Assembly: GCF_003730015.1 (NCBI RefSeq)
Contig: NZ_RJTU01000065.1
Location: forward strand, 54,774-118,773
Length of the DNA: 64,000 nucleotides
Direction of reading: 5' to 3'
Source: Epilithonimonas hominis
Lineage (GTDB): Bacteria; Bacteroidota; Bacteroidia; Flavobacteriales; Weeksellaceae
The notes under the pieces were generated by a model. That model was not told the DNA's origin and ran no database searches. It saw nothing but the letters and a program-made list of their open reading frames with translations. Each line of letters begins with the position of its first letter. The first letter of the stretch is position 1. Positions 51,138 to 58,406 of this stretch are shown here, piece after piece. The position numbers and the translations under genes are program-made.

Positions 51138-52146
51138 AGTTTTGAATGATATTGTTGAACTCTTCCGGTTTATCTATCTCCACATTAATGGGCCAATAAT
51201 AGATTTTATTTCTTAGATAATCAAATGTTTTTAGGCGAACATAATCTTTCTCAGTTGTTAGAATGACTTTGTATTCACCCAATTTTTTATACTCGGCCGT
51301 AATCTTTTTGATGTCTTCATCCGTAAAATTATGATGGTCTTTGTATTGCAGATGCTTGATTTTTTTGTTGTACTTGGAAATCTCTTTTAGCAACTGAGAA
51401 GGATTTGCAATTCCGGTAATTAATAAAACATCGTAATAGTCCAGATTTTTCACGGGCATCATTTTATCAATTCCAATAATATTTTCATCGTAAGAAATGG
51501 ATGAAAAAAATACTTTCTGGTAATGCTGAGGTCTGATTCTGGAAATGTAATATTGCTTTTTCTCTTCAGTCAAATCATCCGGACATTTTGTGACCATTAT
51601 TACATTCGCACGACTCATTCCGTGTCTGCTTTCGCGAAGATCACCAGCTGGTAAAATGAAATCTTTGAAATAAGGATCATTGTAATCTGTCAAAAGAAGA
51701 TTCATCCCCGGCTTTATCGCACGATGCTGAAAGCTGTCATCCAGAAGAAGAACGTCAAGATCCATATCTTCTATGATTTTTTTTGCGCCGTAAACACGGT
51801 CTTCACAAACGCCAATGACGAAACGATTACGAAAACGTTCAAACAATTGCATCGGTTCATCTCCAACCAGTTTATAATTGCTGTCGTAGTTTACAATGTT
51901 GTAGCCTTTTGTGATTCTTCCGTAACCACGTGATAATACACCTGTTCTGTAGAATTTGGATAAATAATCGGCCAAATACATTACCATCGGCGATTTTCCG
52001 CTGCCACCAACCGACAGGTTTCCGACACCAATAATTGGTGTTCTGAATTTCGTAGAAGAAAAAATTCCCCAATCATACATTCGGTTTCTAATAGAAGTTC
52101 CTAAATGATAACCTAAGGAATAAGGGTAGAGATACCATCTTTTCAT
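51121..52146 (-). CDS. lpxK: Tetraacyldisaccharide 4'-kinase
   Basis: The 341-residue protein has the LpxK nucleotide-binding loop, GVGNLSVGGSGKSPMV (Walker A), and VLLLDDSFQHRAI with the catalytic DDxFQH motif. The enzyme phosphorylates the lipid A disaccharide at the inner membrane. The ATG at 52146 is preferred over the in-frame TTG at 52155 because a full promoter -7 element (52153-52160) covers that TTG and would start transcription almost at the ATG. PNP overlaps its end. Confidence 0.95.
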   Translation of the reverse strand: MKRWYLYPYSLGYHLGTSIRNRMYDWGIFSSTKFRTPIIGVGNLSVGGSGKSPMVMYLADYLSKFYRTGVLSRGYGRITKGYNIVNYDSNYKLVGDEPMQLFERFRNRFVIGVCEDRVYGAKKIIEDMDLDVLLLDDSFQHRAIKPGMNLLLTDYNDPYFKDFILPAGDLRESRHGMSRANVIMVTKCPDDLTEEKKQYYISRIRPQHYQKVFFSSISYDENIIGIDKMMPVKNLDYYDVLLITGIANPSQLLKEISKYNKKIKHLQYKDHHNFTDEDIKKITAEYKKLGEYKVILTTEKDYVRLKTFDYLRNKIYYWPINVEIDKPEEFNNIIQNYVRKV

Positions 52147-52152
52147 AGGAGG

Positions 52153-52184
52153 CAAAAATACGCTTTTTAAGTTTTTAATACCAA
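52153..52184 (-). promoter_or_regulatory. Promoter of the lpxK-PNP operon
   Basis: On the minus strand TTG (plus 52182-52184) is followed after 21 bases by TATTTTTG (plus 52153-52160), both full matches. The last promoter base is 6 bases from the ATG, predicting a leaderless or nearly leaderless mRNA. Confidence 0.7.
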
Positions 52185-52242
52185 GTAATTGATTATTGAG
52201 TATGTTAAAAATTTAAACTTTCCAATGATTATTTGAAAACCT

Positions 52243-52250
52243 TATCTTTG
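52243..52250 (+). promoter_or_regulatory. Candidate -7 element for yicC
   Basis: TATCTTTG matches TAnnTTTG, 19 bases before the ATG; the -33 region is weak. Confidence 0.5.
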
Positions 52251-52269
52251 CACTCTTATATAGAATCCT

Positions 52270-53127
52270 ATGATATTATCAATGACAGGTTTTGGACGTG
52301 CCGAAACTGTTTACAAGGGAAAAAAAATCACGGTGGATATCAAATCCTTAAACAGCAAGAATTTCGATCTCAATGTCAAAGTTCCACTCAGATACAAGGA
52401 AAAAGAATTTGACATCCGTAAATTGCTTAACGATAAAATCCTAAGAGGAAAAGTAGATTGTTACATCAGCTGCGAAAGTCTAGAAGACAGTAATGAGGTG
52501 ACAATCAATCAAGATATTGTCAAGAATTATATCGAGCAATTGAGATCAGTTGCTTCTGACGCCCCGGAATTTGAATATCTAAAGATGGCAGTGAGAATGC
52601 CGGATGTTTTATCCACCAAAAGTTCAGAATTAGAAGACGATGAGTGGAAAGCACTTTTGGAAGTTGTTCAAGAATCTGTTGATAGATTTATAGAATTCCG
52701 TCAAACAGAAGGCAATCAACTGGCTGAAGAAATTGAGAAAATTGTTCAAAACATCGAATATAACCTAAGCGAGGTTGCTCAATACGAGGAAGAAAGAATC
52801 CAGCCAATCAAAGACCGTTATCTTTCTGCGCTTAAGAATTTTGAGAATGTAGATGAAACGAGATATTATCAGGAGATGGTTTATTTTGTTGAAAAACTGG
52901 ATATTTCAGAAGAAAAAGTTCGTCTTTTCCAGCACATCAAATATTATCTTGAAGTGATGAAAAACGAAGATTTCAACGGAAAAAAATTAGGTTTTATTGC
53001 TCAGGAAATGGGAAGAGAAATCAATACTTTGGGTTCAAAAGCCAATCATTCTGAGATTCAGAAATTGGTGGTGGAGATGAAGGATGATTTGGAAAAGATT
53101 AAAGAACAAACGTTGAATGTATTATAA
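52270..53127 (+). CDS. yicC: YicC/YloC family endoribonuclease-like protein
   Basis: The 285-residue protein starts MILSMTGFGRAE and contains SLNSKNFDLNVKVP and a C-terminal LGFIAQEMGREINTLGSKAN, the diagnostic end of the YicC family. YicC in E. coli is an RNase that helps degrade small RNAs. Upstream of gmk is its usual place. It is the first gene of a yicC-gmk-nadA run and has its own promoter candidate. Confidence 0.93.
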   Translation: MILSMTGFGRAETVYKGKKITVDIKSLNSKNFDLNVKVPLRYKEKEFDIRKLLNDKILRGKVDCYISCESLEDSNEVTINQDIVKNYIEQLRSVASDAPEFEYLKMAVRMPDVLSTKSSELEDDEWKALLEVVQESVDRFIEFRQTEGNQLAEEIEKIVQNIEYNLSEVAQYEEERIQPIKDRYLSALKNFENVDETRYYQEMVYFVEKLDISEEKVRLFQHIKYYLEVMKNEDFNGKKLGFIAQEMGREINTLGSKANHSEIQKLVVEMKDDLEKIKEQTLNVL

Positions 53128-53136
53128 ATGATGAAT

Positions 53137-53173
53137 GATAATTGATAAAGAAGAGAATTATTTATCAATTATC
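53137..53173. repeat. Perfect hairpin in the gmk leader (GATAATTGATAAA)
   Basis: GATAATTGATAAA (53137-53149) and TTTATCAATTATC (53161-53173) are exact complements around an 11-base loop. A further degenerate copy of the AATTATC repeat follows. The right arm ends 18 bases before the gmk ATG, so it could affect translation. Confidence 0.8.
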
Positions 53174-53191
53174 AATTATCTACTATCAATT

Positions 53192-53755
53192 ATGGGTAAA
53201 GTTATCATATTCTCCGCACCATCCGGAAGTGGAAAAACAACATTAGTAAAACACGGATTGTCTGTGATTCCTCAACTTAGTTTTTCAATTTCTGCGACCA
53301 CAAGACAACCACGAGGCGAAGAAGAGCACGCAAAAGATTATTATTTCTTAACACCGGAAGAATTCAGAGCTAAAATCTCAGAAAATGGATTTGTAGAATT
53401 CGAAGAAGTTTACACCGACAAATATTATGGAACTCTGAAATCCGAAGTCGAGAGAATCTGGAAAGAAGGAAAAGTTGTGATTTTTGATGTGGATGTAAAA
53501 GGTGGAATCCGATTAAAAGAGATTTTCGGAGACAAAGCGTTGTCGATTTTTGTGATGCCTCCAAGCATCGCCGAGTTGGAACAGAGATTGATAAAAAGAA
53601 ATACCGACTGCGCAGAAACCATCAAAACCAGAGTTGAAAAAGCAGGCGAAGAAATGACTTATCAAAAACACTTCGATAAAATTATTGTGAATACAGATTT
53701 GGACACTGCAAAAGCCGAAGTCGAGAAAATTATCAATAACTTTATCAACGAATAA
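53192..53755 (+). CDS. gmk: Guanylate kinase
   Basis: The 187-residue protein has [20 protein letters not shown] (P-loop, residues 8-17), [19 protein letters not shown] and the [18 protein letters not shown]-binding region. It phosphorylates GMP to GDP. The ATG at 53192 is preferred to an upstream in-frame ATG (53135) because the extra 19 codons come from the repeat hairpin and the enzyme family starts at MGK. It is followed by nadA after 17 bases. Confidence 0.96.
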   Translation: MGKVIIFSAPSGSGKTTLVKHGLSVIPQLSFSISATTRQPRGEEEHAKDYYFLTPEEFRAKISENGFVEFEEVYTDKYYGTLKSEVERIWKEGKVVIFDVDVKGGIRLKEIFGDKALSIFVMPPSIAELEQRLIKRNTDCAETIKTRVEKAGEEMTYQKHFDKIIVNTDLDTAKAEVEKIINNFINE

Positions 53756-53772
53756 AATCTGAAAAACACGTA

Positions 53773-54789
53773 ATGGAACATACATTAGAAACTGCAATAA
53801 ATAATATGCCTGTAAAGGGTTTTCTTGATCTGAAGGAGTTTGCGATTCCAACAGGTGATGATCTTGTGAAAGCAATTCTTGACCTTAAGAAGGAAAAAAA
53901 TGCAGTGATTTTGGCGCATTATTATCAGCCGGGTCCGATTCAGGATATCGCTGATTTTCTTGGGGATTCTTTGCAATTGGCGAGACAGGCGAAAGAAACC
54001 GATGCGGATATGATTGCCTTTTGTGGCGTTCACTTTATGGCAGAAGCGGCGAAAATCCTTAATCCAACAAAAAAAGTGGTTCTTCCCGATACTTTGGCCG
54101 GTTGTTCTTTGGCTGACGGTTGTTCGGCGGAAGGTCTTAACAAAATGCGTGAGCAACATCCAAATGCATTGGTTGCAACTTACATCAATTGTAATGCAGA
54201 AACCAAAGCGGCTTCCGATATTATCGTAACAAGCTCCAACGCAGAACAAATCATCGAAGCTTTGCCAAAAGACCGACCAATTATTTTTGCTCCGGATAAA
54301 AACTTAGGAAGATATCTTAGCAAAAAAACAGGTCGAGATATGATTCTTTGGGACGGAAGCTGTATCGTTCACGAGGCATTTTCTATGGAACGCATCGCAA
54401 AACAGTTGGCTGACCATCCTAATGCAAAACTAATCGCTCACCCGGAAAGCGAATCTCCAGTTTTGGAATTGGCACATTTCATTGGCTCAACTTCTGCACT
54501 TTTGAATTATGTTGAACAGGACGGTTGTCAAGAGTTTATCATCGCAACAGAAGAAGGCATTCTTCACGAGATGAAAAAAAGAGCACCACACAAATCCTTG
54601 ATTCCGGCTTTGGTTTTTGACGAGAGCTGCAACTGTTCAGAATGTTTTTTTATGAAGAGAAACACGCTGGAAAAACTCTATCTGTGTATGAAGTACGAAC
54701 TCCCGGAAATCACTATGGATGAAGAAGTTCGCCTTAAGGCACTGAAACCAATCGAAGCAATGCTGGAACTTTCCAAAAGCATCAAATAA
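53773..54789 (+). CDS. nadA: Quinolinate synthase A
   Basis: The 338-residue protein has the NadA repeats and [4Fe-4S] cysteines: [40 protein letters not shown] and [31 protein letters not shown] is the N-terminal substrate motif. It condenses iminoaspartate with dihydroxyacetone phosphate to quinolinate, the NAD precursor. It sits 17 bases after gmk and ends at a terminator. NadB is not in the window. Confidence 0.96.
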   Translation: MEHTLETAINNMPVKGFLDLKEFAIPTGDDLVKAILDLKKEKNAVILAHYYQPGPIQDIADFLGDSLQLARQAKETDADMIAFCGVHFMAEAAKILNPTKKVVLPDTLAGCSLADGCSAEGLNKMREQHPNALVATYINCNAETKAASDIIVTSSNAEQIIEALPKDRPIIFAPDKNLGRYLSKKTGRDMILWDGSCIVHEAFSMERIAKQLADHPNAKLIAHPESESPVLELAHFIGSTSALLNYVEQDGCQEFIIATEEGILHEMKKRAPHKSLIPALVFDESCNCSECFFMKRNTLEKLYLCMKYELPEITMDEEVRLKALKPIEAMLELSKSIK

Positions 54790-54794
54790 ATTAC

Positions 54795-54825
54795 AAACCT
54801 TGTCTTTCCAGATGAGGTTTTTTTT
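54795..54825 (+). terminator. Intrinsic terminator after nadA
   Basis: AAACCT and AGGTTT stem with a 14-base loop, followed by T8. The stem is short and the loop large. Confidence 0.5.
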
Positions 54826-54833
54826 ATGAAATT

Positions 54834-54977
54834 ATTTGGGCAATTCCCTCGCCAAGCTTTTCCCTCAGCTCGGGTCGGGCTATCCGTTGCAATCTTTTTT
54901 GCATCACCATTTGTCAGGCTGAGGCTCTCGAAGCCCACGCAAAAAAGGATTTCCACTATTATCCCTATTGCAGCTTC
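54834..54977 (+). repeat. Dispersed hairpin repeat, copy D (family 1)
   Basis: Contains TTTGGGCAATTCC, CGGGTCGGGCTATCCGTTGC, GCAAAAAAGGATTTCCACT and TATCCCTATTGC in order. The minus strand of copy A (32343-32480) has the same blocks. The central part (54905-54935) is unlike copy A. Confidence 0.7.
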
Positions 54978-55029
54978 GCACGAAAGAAAATTTTCACAAA
55001 ATTTAAACATTCTATATCCACAATATTGC

Positions 55030-55070
55030 CATTCTGAAAGAATCTAGACAGTTGAGATTCCTCCGGAATG
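55030..55070. repeat. Short inverted repeat (CATTCTGAAAGAATCT)
   Basis: CATTCTGAAAGAATCT (55030-55045) pairs mostly with AGATTCCTCCGGAATG (55055-55070), a sequence type like palindromic repeats seen in flavobacterial genomes. Confidence 0.6.
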
Positions 55071-55110
55071 ACAAAAGTATGTTTAGATTCATTTCTTCGC
55101 TAAGTTTTAC

Positions 55111-55180
55111 GCCTTTGCGAACTTAAAAATGTTTTCAATTTTGATAAAAGAATCTTTGCGGACTTTGCGTTCAAAATATT
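55111..55180 (+). repeat. Intergenic repeat of the TTTGCGAAC/CTTTGCGTTC type, copy 2
   Basis: CCTTTGCGAACTTAAA, AAAGAATCTTTGCGG and CTTTGCGTTCAAAATA match the blocks of copy 1 (37862-37935). Both copies lie on the plus strand just before a small plus-strand gene. Confidence 0.7.
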
Positions 55181-55248
55181 TTTCTATTTTTAAACAATGA
55201 AACATTTATGTTCCATCTATACCTATAAACAACAATATAAAAATTTAG

Positions 55249-55614
55249 ATGAAATCAAAAATTATTTTAGAAGACATAAAAATCTATGCTTATCACGGTG
55301 TTTTGCCAGAAGAAGCTTTGATTGGGAACAATTATATTATCAATGCAGAATTACATGCGGATTTAGAAAAAGCATCACAATCTGATAATCTTGATGATAC
55401 TATCAATTACGCTGAGATCAACGAAATCATCCATCAGGAAATGGTAATCCGTTCCGAGCTTTTGGAACACGTGATTGGAAGAATCATCAATAAGATTGAA
55501 AATCAGTTTCCACAAATCACTTTCATCAAAATCAAATTAACCAAAACAGTTCCGCCAATGCCGGGCGAAATGAAAGGCGTTAGTCTGGAATTTGAGAAGG
55601 AAATTAACTCATAA
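55249..55614 (+). CDS. folB: Dihydroneopterin aldolase
   Basis: The 121-residue protein has the FolB pattern: IILEDIKIYAYHGVLPEEAL at the start, DDTINYAEINEIIHQE in the middle and the C-terminal FIKIKLTKTVPPMPGEMKGV. The conserved Tyr/Lys needed for retro-aldol cleavage are in the VLPEE and KTVPP regions. It acts in tetrahydrofolate synthesis. It is preceded by repeat DNA and no promoter was confidently found. Confidence 0.94.
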   Translation: MKSKIILEDIKIYAYHGVLPEEALIGNNYIINAELHADLEKASQSDNLDDTINYAEINEIIHQEMVIRSELLEHVIGRIINKIENQFPQITFIKIKLTKTVPPMPGEMKGVSLEFEKEINS

Positions 55615-55643
55615 ACTGTTAATGAAATCTTAAAATTTGGTAT

Positions 55644-55651
55644 TAAGTTTG
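55644..55651 (+). promoter_or_regulatory. Candidate -7 element for the SIMPL gene
   Basis: TAAGTTTG matches TAnnTTTG, 27 bases before the ATG. Confidence 0.45.
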
Positions 55652-55678
55652 ATGAAAAGAATTCAAATATAATATTTT

Positions 55679-56410
55679 ATGAAGAATTATATCGCAGTAG
55701 GAATTGCTGCCGTAGGTTTTATTATTGCTGCTGCTTTGCTGGGTAGCGCTGTGAAAAACAGAAACAAATCAGAAAATACAGTTTCTGTCACGGGACTTGG
55801 TTTCAAGACTTTCACTTCCGATTTAATTTCTTGGTCGGGAAGTTTTTCCAAAAATAGTTTTGAGTTGAAAGCTGCTTATGACGCTTTAGCGGTTGACAGA
55901 CAAGTTATTTCTCAGTACCTAAAATCTAAAGGTGTGAAGGAAAACGAAATGGTTTTCTCAGCCGTTGACATTCAGAAACAGTTTAGGAATTATACAGATT
56001 CTAATGGGAATTACCAGCAAGGAGAATTCGCAGGTTATAATTTAACTCAGAATGTTTCCATCAAATCAAAAGAAGTCGCAAAGATTGAAAACATCTCCAG
56101 AAATATCACAGAAATTATCAACCGTGGAATCGAATTCACATCTTCATCACCTCAATATTTCTACACAAAACTGTCTGATGTAAAACAAGAAATGATAGCC
56201 AACGCTACTAAAGATGCAAAAGAACGTGCAGAAAAAATTGCAGAAAATGCGGGAAGCAGTCTTGGAAATTTGAAAAAAGCAACAATGGGCGTGATTCAGA
56301 TTACAGCGCCTAATTCAAATGAAGATTACTCTTACGGCGGAACTTACAACACCACTTCCAAAGATAAAGAAGCAAGCATTACCATAAAACTCGAATACGA
56401 AGTGGATTAA
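55679..56410 (+). CDS. SIMPL domain-containing protein (DUF541)
   Basis: The 243-residue protein has an N-terminal hydrophobic segment (AVGIAAVGFIIAAALLGSAV, about 5-25, uncleaved anchor or signal) followed by a SIMPL domain: NTVSVTGLGFKTFTSDLISW, and a closing EASITIKLEYEV. SIMPL proteins are periplasmic or secreted with an unclear role; BP26 from Brucella is a related channel-like oligomer. It is monocistronic with a strong terminator. Confidence 0.9.
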   Translation: MKNYIAVGIAAVGFIIAAALLGSAVKNRNKSENTVSVTGLGFKTFTSDLISWSGSFSKNSFELKAAYDALAVDRQVISQYLKSKGVKENEMVFSAVDIQKQFRNYTDSNGNYQQGEFAGYNLTQNVSIKSKEVAKIENISRNITEIINRGIEFTSSSPQYFYTKLSDVKQEMIANATKDAKERAEKIAENAGSSLGNLKKATMGVIQITAPNSNEDYSYGGTYNTTSKDKEASITIKLEYEVD

Positions 56411-56444
56411 CAATAAAGGAGCAAATATCTGCTCCTTTATTGTT
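56409..56444. terminator. Bidirectional terminator between SIMPL gene and dtd
   Basis: CAATAAAGGAGCA and TGCTCCTTTATTG are exact complements around AATATC. The stops of both convergent genes lie at or in the stem. Confidence 0.9.
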
Positions 56445-56886
56445 TTGTCTTACTGTCAAAAACTAAAGTGACAGGTCCGTCATTAATCAGTGAAACTTTC
56501 ATATCTGCGCCGAAGATTCCGCTTTCGGTTTTCAAGCCAGATTTTTTCATTTCATCTTTGAAATATTCGAAAAGCGGAATGGCTTTGTCTGGTCTTGCAG
56601 CTTTGATGTAAGAAGGGCGATTGCCTTTTTTATAATCAGAAATCAATGTAAACTGGCTGATACAAAGGATTTCTCCATTGATATCTTTTACAGAATGATT
56701 CATTTTTCCTTCGTCATCAGAAAAAACTCTGACGTCAAGAATTTTTTTCACAAGCCAATCTGCATCGCTATTCTCATCACTTTCATCCACGCCAATCAAA
56801 AGCATTAATCCTTTTCCGATTTCTCCCACAATTTGGTTATCTACTTTTACGCTTGCTTCGGAAACGCGTTGTATTACGACTCTCAT
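56437..56886 (-). CDS. dtd: D-aminoacyl-tRNA deacylase
   Basis: The 149-residue protein has MRVVIQRVSEASVKVD at the start, the catalytic SQFTL (in LCISQFTLISDYKKGNRPSY) and the NDGPVTLVFDSK end, where a Gly-cisPro pair is typical. The enzyme hydrolyses D-amino acids from tRNA. It is the second gene after a Rieske-like lipoprotein gene, separated by 1 base. Confidence 0.95.
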   Translation of the reverse strand: MRVVIQRVSEASVKVDNQIVGEIGKGLMLLIGVDESDENSDADWLVKKILDVRVFSDDEGKMNHSVKDINGEILCISQFTLISDYKKGNRPSYIKAARPDKAIPLFEYFKDEMKKSGLKTESGIFGADMKVSLINDGPVTLVFDSKTKQ

Positions 56887-56887
56887 T

Positions 56888-57346
56888 TTAATTATAGATA
56901 TCTAAAATATTGGAGGCAGCATTATAACTGTATCCATAAGTTTTTGGGGCTATTTTTGCTACACTATTATCTGTTGGCTGGCCGGTAATCAAAATCCATT
57001 GAGATCCATCTTTTGAGCAATAAACAGTAGTGTCATTTTTAACTTCCAAAGTTGTATCTGTATCAGGACAAATATGAGGCGCATTTCTGTCATAAACTTT
57101 GAAGCCGGTTGTTGTTCTTACGACAATTAATCCTCTTGTTCCAGCTCCTACTTCGTTAACATAAACCCACGATCCAACGGTTTGTAATTTATAATATAAA
57201 GGTAAACTAAGATTAAGTTGTACAGAAACTGTAGAATTTGGAAAACAGCTTACGGTTTCATTCCTTTCACTACAAGAATTGTTGATGGTTAAAATACTGA
57301 TAATCAAAAATAATGCTAATGATGATGCGATTTTTTTAGCTTTCAT
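56888..57346 (-). CDS. Rieske-like lipoprotein without iron-sulfur ligands
   Basis: The 152-residue exported protein has a hydrophobic N-terminal segment (SSLALFLIISILTI) ending at SC (lipobox-like, cysteine about 26). Later, DRNAPHICPDTDT and VYCSKDGSQWILITGQPT follow the Rieske-type beta layout, but the CxH pair reads PHICP with the wrong spacing and the second CxxH reads CSKD, so the [2Fe-2S] ligands are incomplete. The domain probably keeps the fold but not the cluster. Its gene is 1 base upstream of dtd on the minus strand. Function unknown; Rieske relation is inferred from the pattern. Confidence 0.6.
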   Translation of the reverse strand: MKAKKIASSLALFLIISILTINNSCSERNETVSCFPNSTVSVQLNLSLPLYYKLQTVGSWVYVNEVGAGTRGLIVVRTTTGFKVYDRNAPHICPDTDTTLEVKNDTTVYCSKDGSQWILITGQPTDNSVAKIAPKTYGYSYNAASNILDIYN

Positions 57347-57360
57347 TTCAAAATAAATTA

Positions 57361-57368
57361 TATATTTG
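57361..57368 (+). promoter_or_regulatory. Candidate -7 element for greA
   Basis: TATATTTG matches TAnnTTTG, 76 bases before the greA ATG, with a hairpin in between. Confidence 0.5.
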
Positions 57369-57391
57369 TAAACTCAATTCGAGACAAATTA

Positions 57392-57420
57392 GTATCCGGC
57401 AAAGGTCGGATTATTTTTTT
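57392..57420 (+). terminator. Terminator-like hairpin in the greA leader
   Basis: ATCCG and CGGAT form a short stem around GCAAAGGT, followed by TATTTTTTT. It lies between the promoter element and the start codon. Confidence 0.45.
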
Positions 57421-57444
57421 ATACAAACGATAAATTTTATTGTT

Positions 57445-57912
57445 ATGAACTACGTAACCAAAGAAGGTTTGGACAAAATGAAGGCCGAACTGGAGCAACT
57501 AGAAACGATTGAAAGACCAAAAATAACACAACAGATTGCTGAAGCAAGAGATAAAGGTGATCTGTCTGAAAATGCAGAGTACGACGCAGCTAAAGAGGCA
57601 CAAGGGATGTTGGAAATGAGAATTTCTAAACTGAAGGATGTTATTGCTACGTCTAAAATTATCGATGGAAGTCAGCTTGACCTTAGCAAAGTATCGATCC
57701 TTACAACGGTTAGATTGAAAAATAATGCAACTAAAGGAGAACAAAAGTTTACTTTGGTTCCTGATAATGAAAGTGATATAAAATCTGGCAAAATTTCTGT
57801 GAATACGCCAATTGCTAAGGGTCTTTTGGGGAAAGCTGTTGGTGAAACTGCTGATATTGTTTTGCCAAACGGTAACAAACTTTCTTTTGAGGTTTTAGAA
57901 ATCTCATTATAA
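57445..57912 (+). CDS. greA: Transcription elongation factor GreA
   Basis: The 155-residue protein has the N-terminal coiled coil (MNYVTKEGLDKMKAELEQLE, about 1-75) with DKGDLSENAEYDAAKEAQGM in the tip (Asp-Glu pair), and a C-terminal domain ending GLLGKAVGETADIVLPNGN. It rescues backtracked RNA polymerase by stimulating transcript cleavage. The leader carries a terminator-like hairpin. The HIT gene follows. Confidence 0.97.
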   Translation: MNYVTKEGLDKMKAELEQLETIERPKITQQIAEARDKGDLSENAEYDAAKEAQGMLEMRISKLKDVIATSKIIDGSQLDLSKVSILTTVRLKNNATKGEQKFTLVPDNESDIKSGKISVNTPIAKGLLGKAVGETADIVLPNGNKLSFEVLEISL

Positions 57913-57970
57913 AATAAAATGTGGATGTTGGTTTAGTAATTGCTGAAAATTAAAATCAATATTAAAAATT

Positions 57971-58360
57971 ATGAGTACTATTTTTTCTAAAATCATCAGC
58001 GGAGAAATTCCTAGTTATAAAATAGCAGAAGATGAAAAGCATATTGCTTTTCTAGATGCAATGCCTTTGGTAAAAGGTCATACTTTGGTTGTTCCGAAAA
58101 AAGAAACAGATTTGATTTTCGATTTAGATTCTGAAGATTATAAAGAGTTATGGGGATTTACCCAAGAAATTGCGAAGAAAATCAAAAAAGCTGTGCCTTG
58201 TAAAAGAGTTGGCATAGCAGTTGTGGGTCTGGAAGTTCCTCATGCTCATATACATTTGATACCACTTAATAGTATGGATGATCTTAATTTTAAAAACGTA
58301 AGGTTAATTTTTTCGCCAGAAGAGTACAAAGAAATTCAGAAATCCATAACAAAAGCATAA
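57971..58360 (+). CDS. HIT family nucleotide-binding protein (HinT-like)
   Basis: The 129-residue protein has TIFSKIISGEIPSYKIAED at the start and the HIT signature VPHAHIHLIPL (HxHxHxx) near residue 100, where the middle His is the nucleophile. HinT enzymes hydrolyse AMP-linked compounds, including adenylated intermediates. The length matches HinT. It lies between greA and clpX on the same strand with a terminator-like hairpin after it. Confidence 0.95.
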   Translation: MSTIFSKIISGEIPSYKIAEDEKHIAFLDAMPLVKGHTLVVPKKETDLIFDLDSEDYKELWGFTQEIAKKIKKAVPCKRVGIAVVGLEVPHAHIHLIPLNSMDDLNFKNVRLIFSPEEYKEIQKSITKA

Positions 58361-58387
58361 AAGAAGTCTTGAACTTCTTTTTTTAAT
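58359..58387 (+). terminator. Terminator-like hairpin between the HIT gene and clpX
   Basis: AAGAAGT and AACTTCTT stem around CTTG followed by a T run. Confidence 0.6.
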
Positions 58388-58406
58388 TTTAGAACTTAAG
58401 AAAATT

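Larger units (their letters stand above)
54790..55248. other. Repeat-rich region between nadA and folB
   Basis: A 459-base stretch containing the nadA terminator, family-1 repeat copy D (54834-54977), a short inverted repeat (55030-55070) and the TTTGCGAAC-type repeat copy 2 (55111-55180). No gene was recognised. Confidence 0.7.

Noticed and set aside
54826..55047. 73-codon plus-strand frame downstream of nadA
   Set aside because: It is encoded mostly by repeat copy D and begins in the terminator; no protein-like features.
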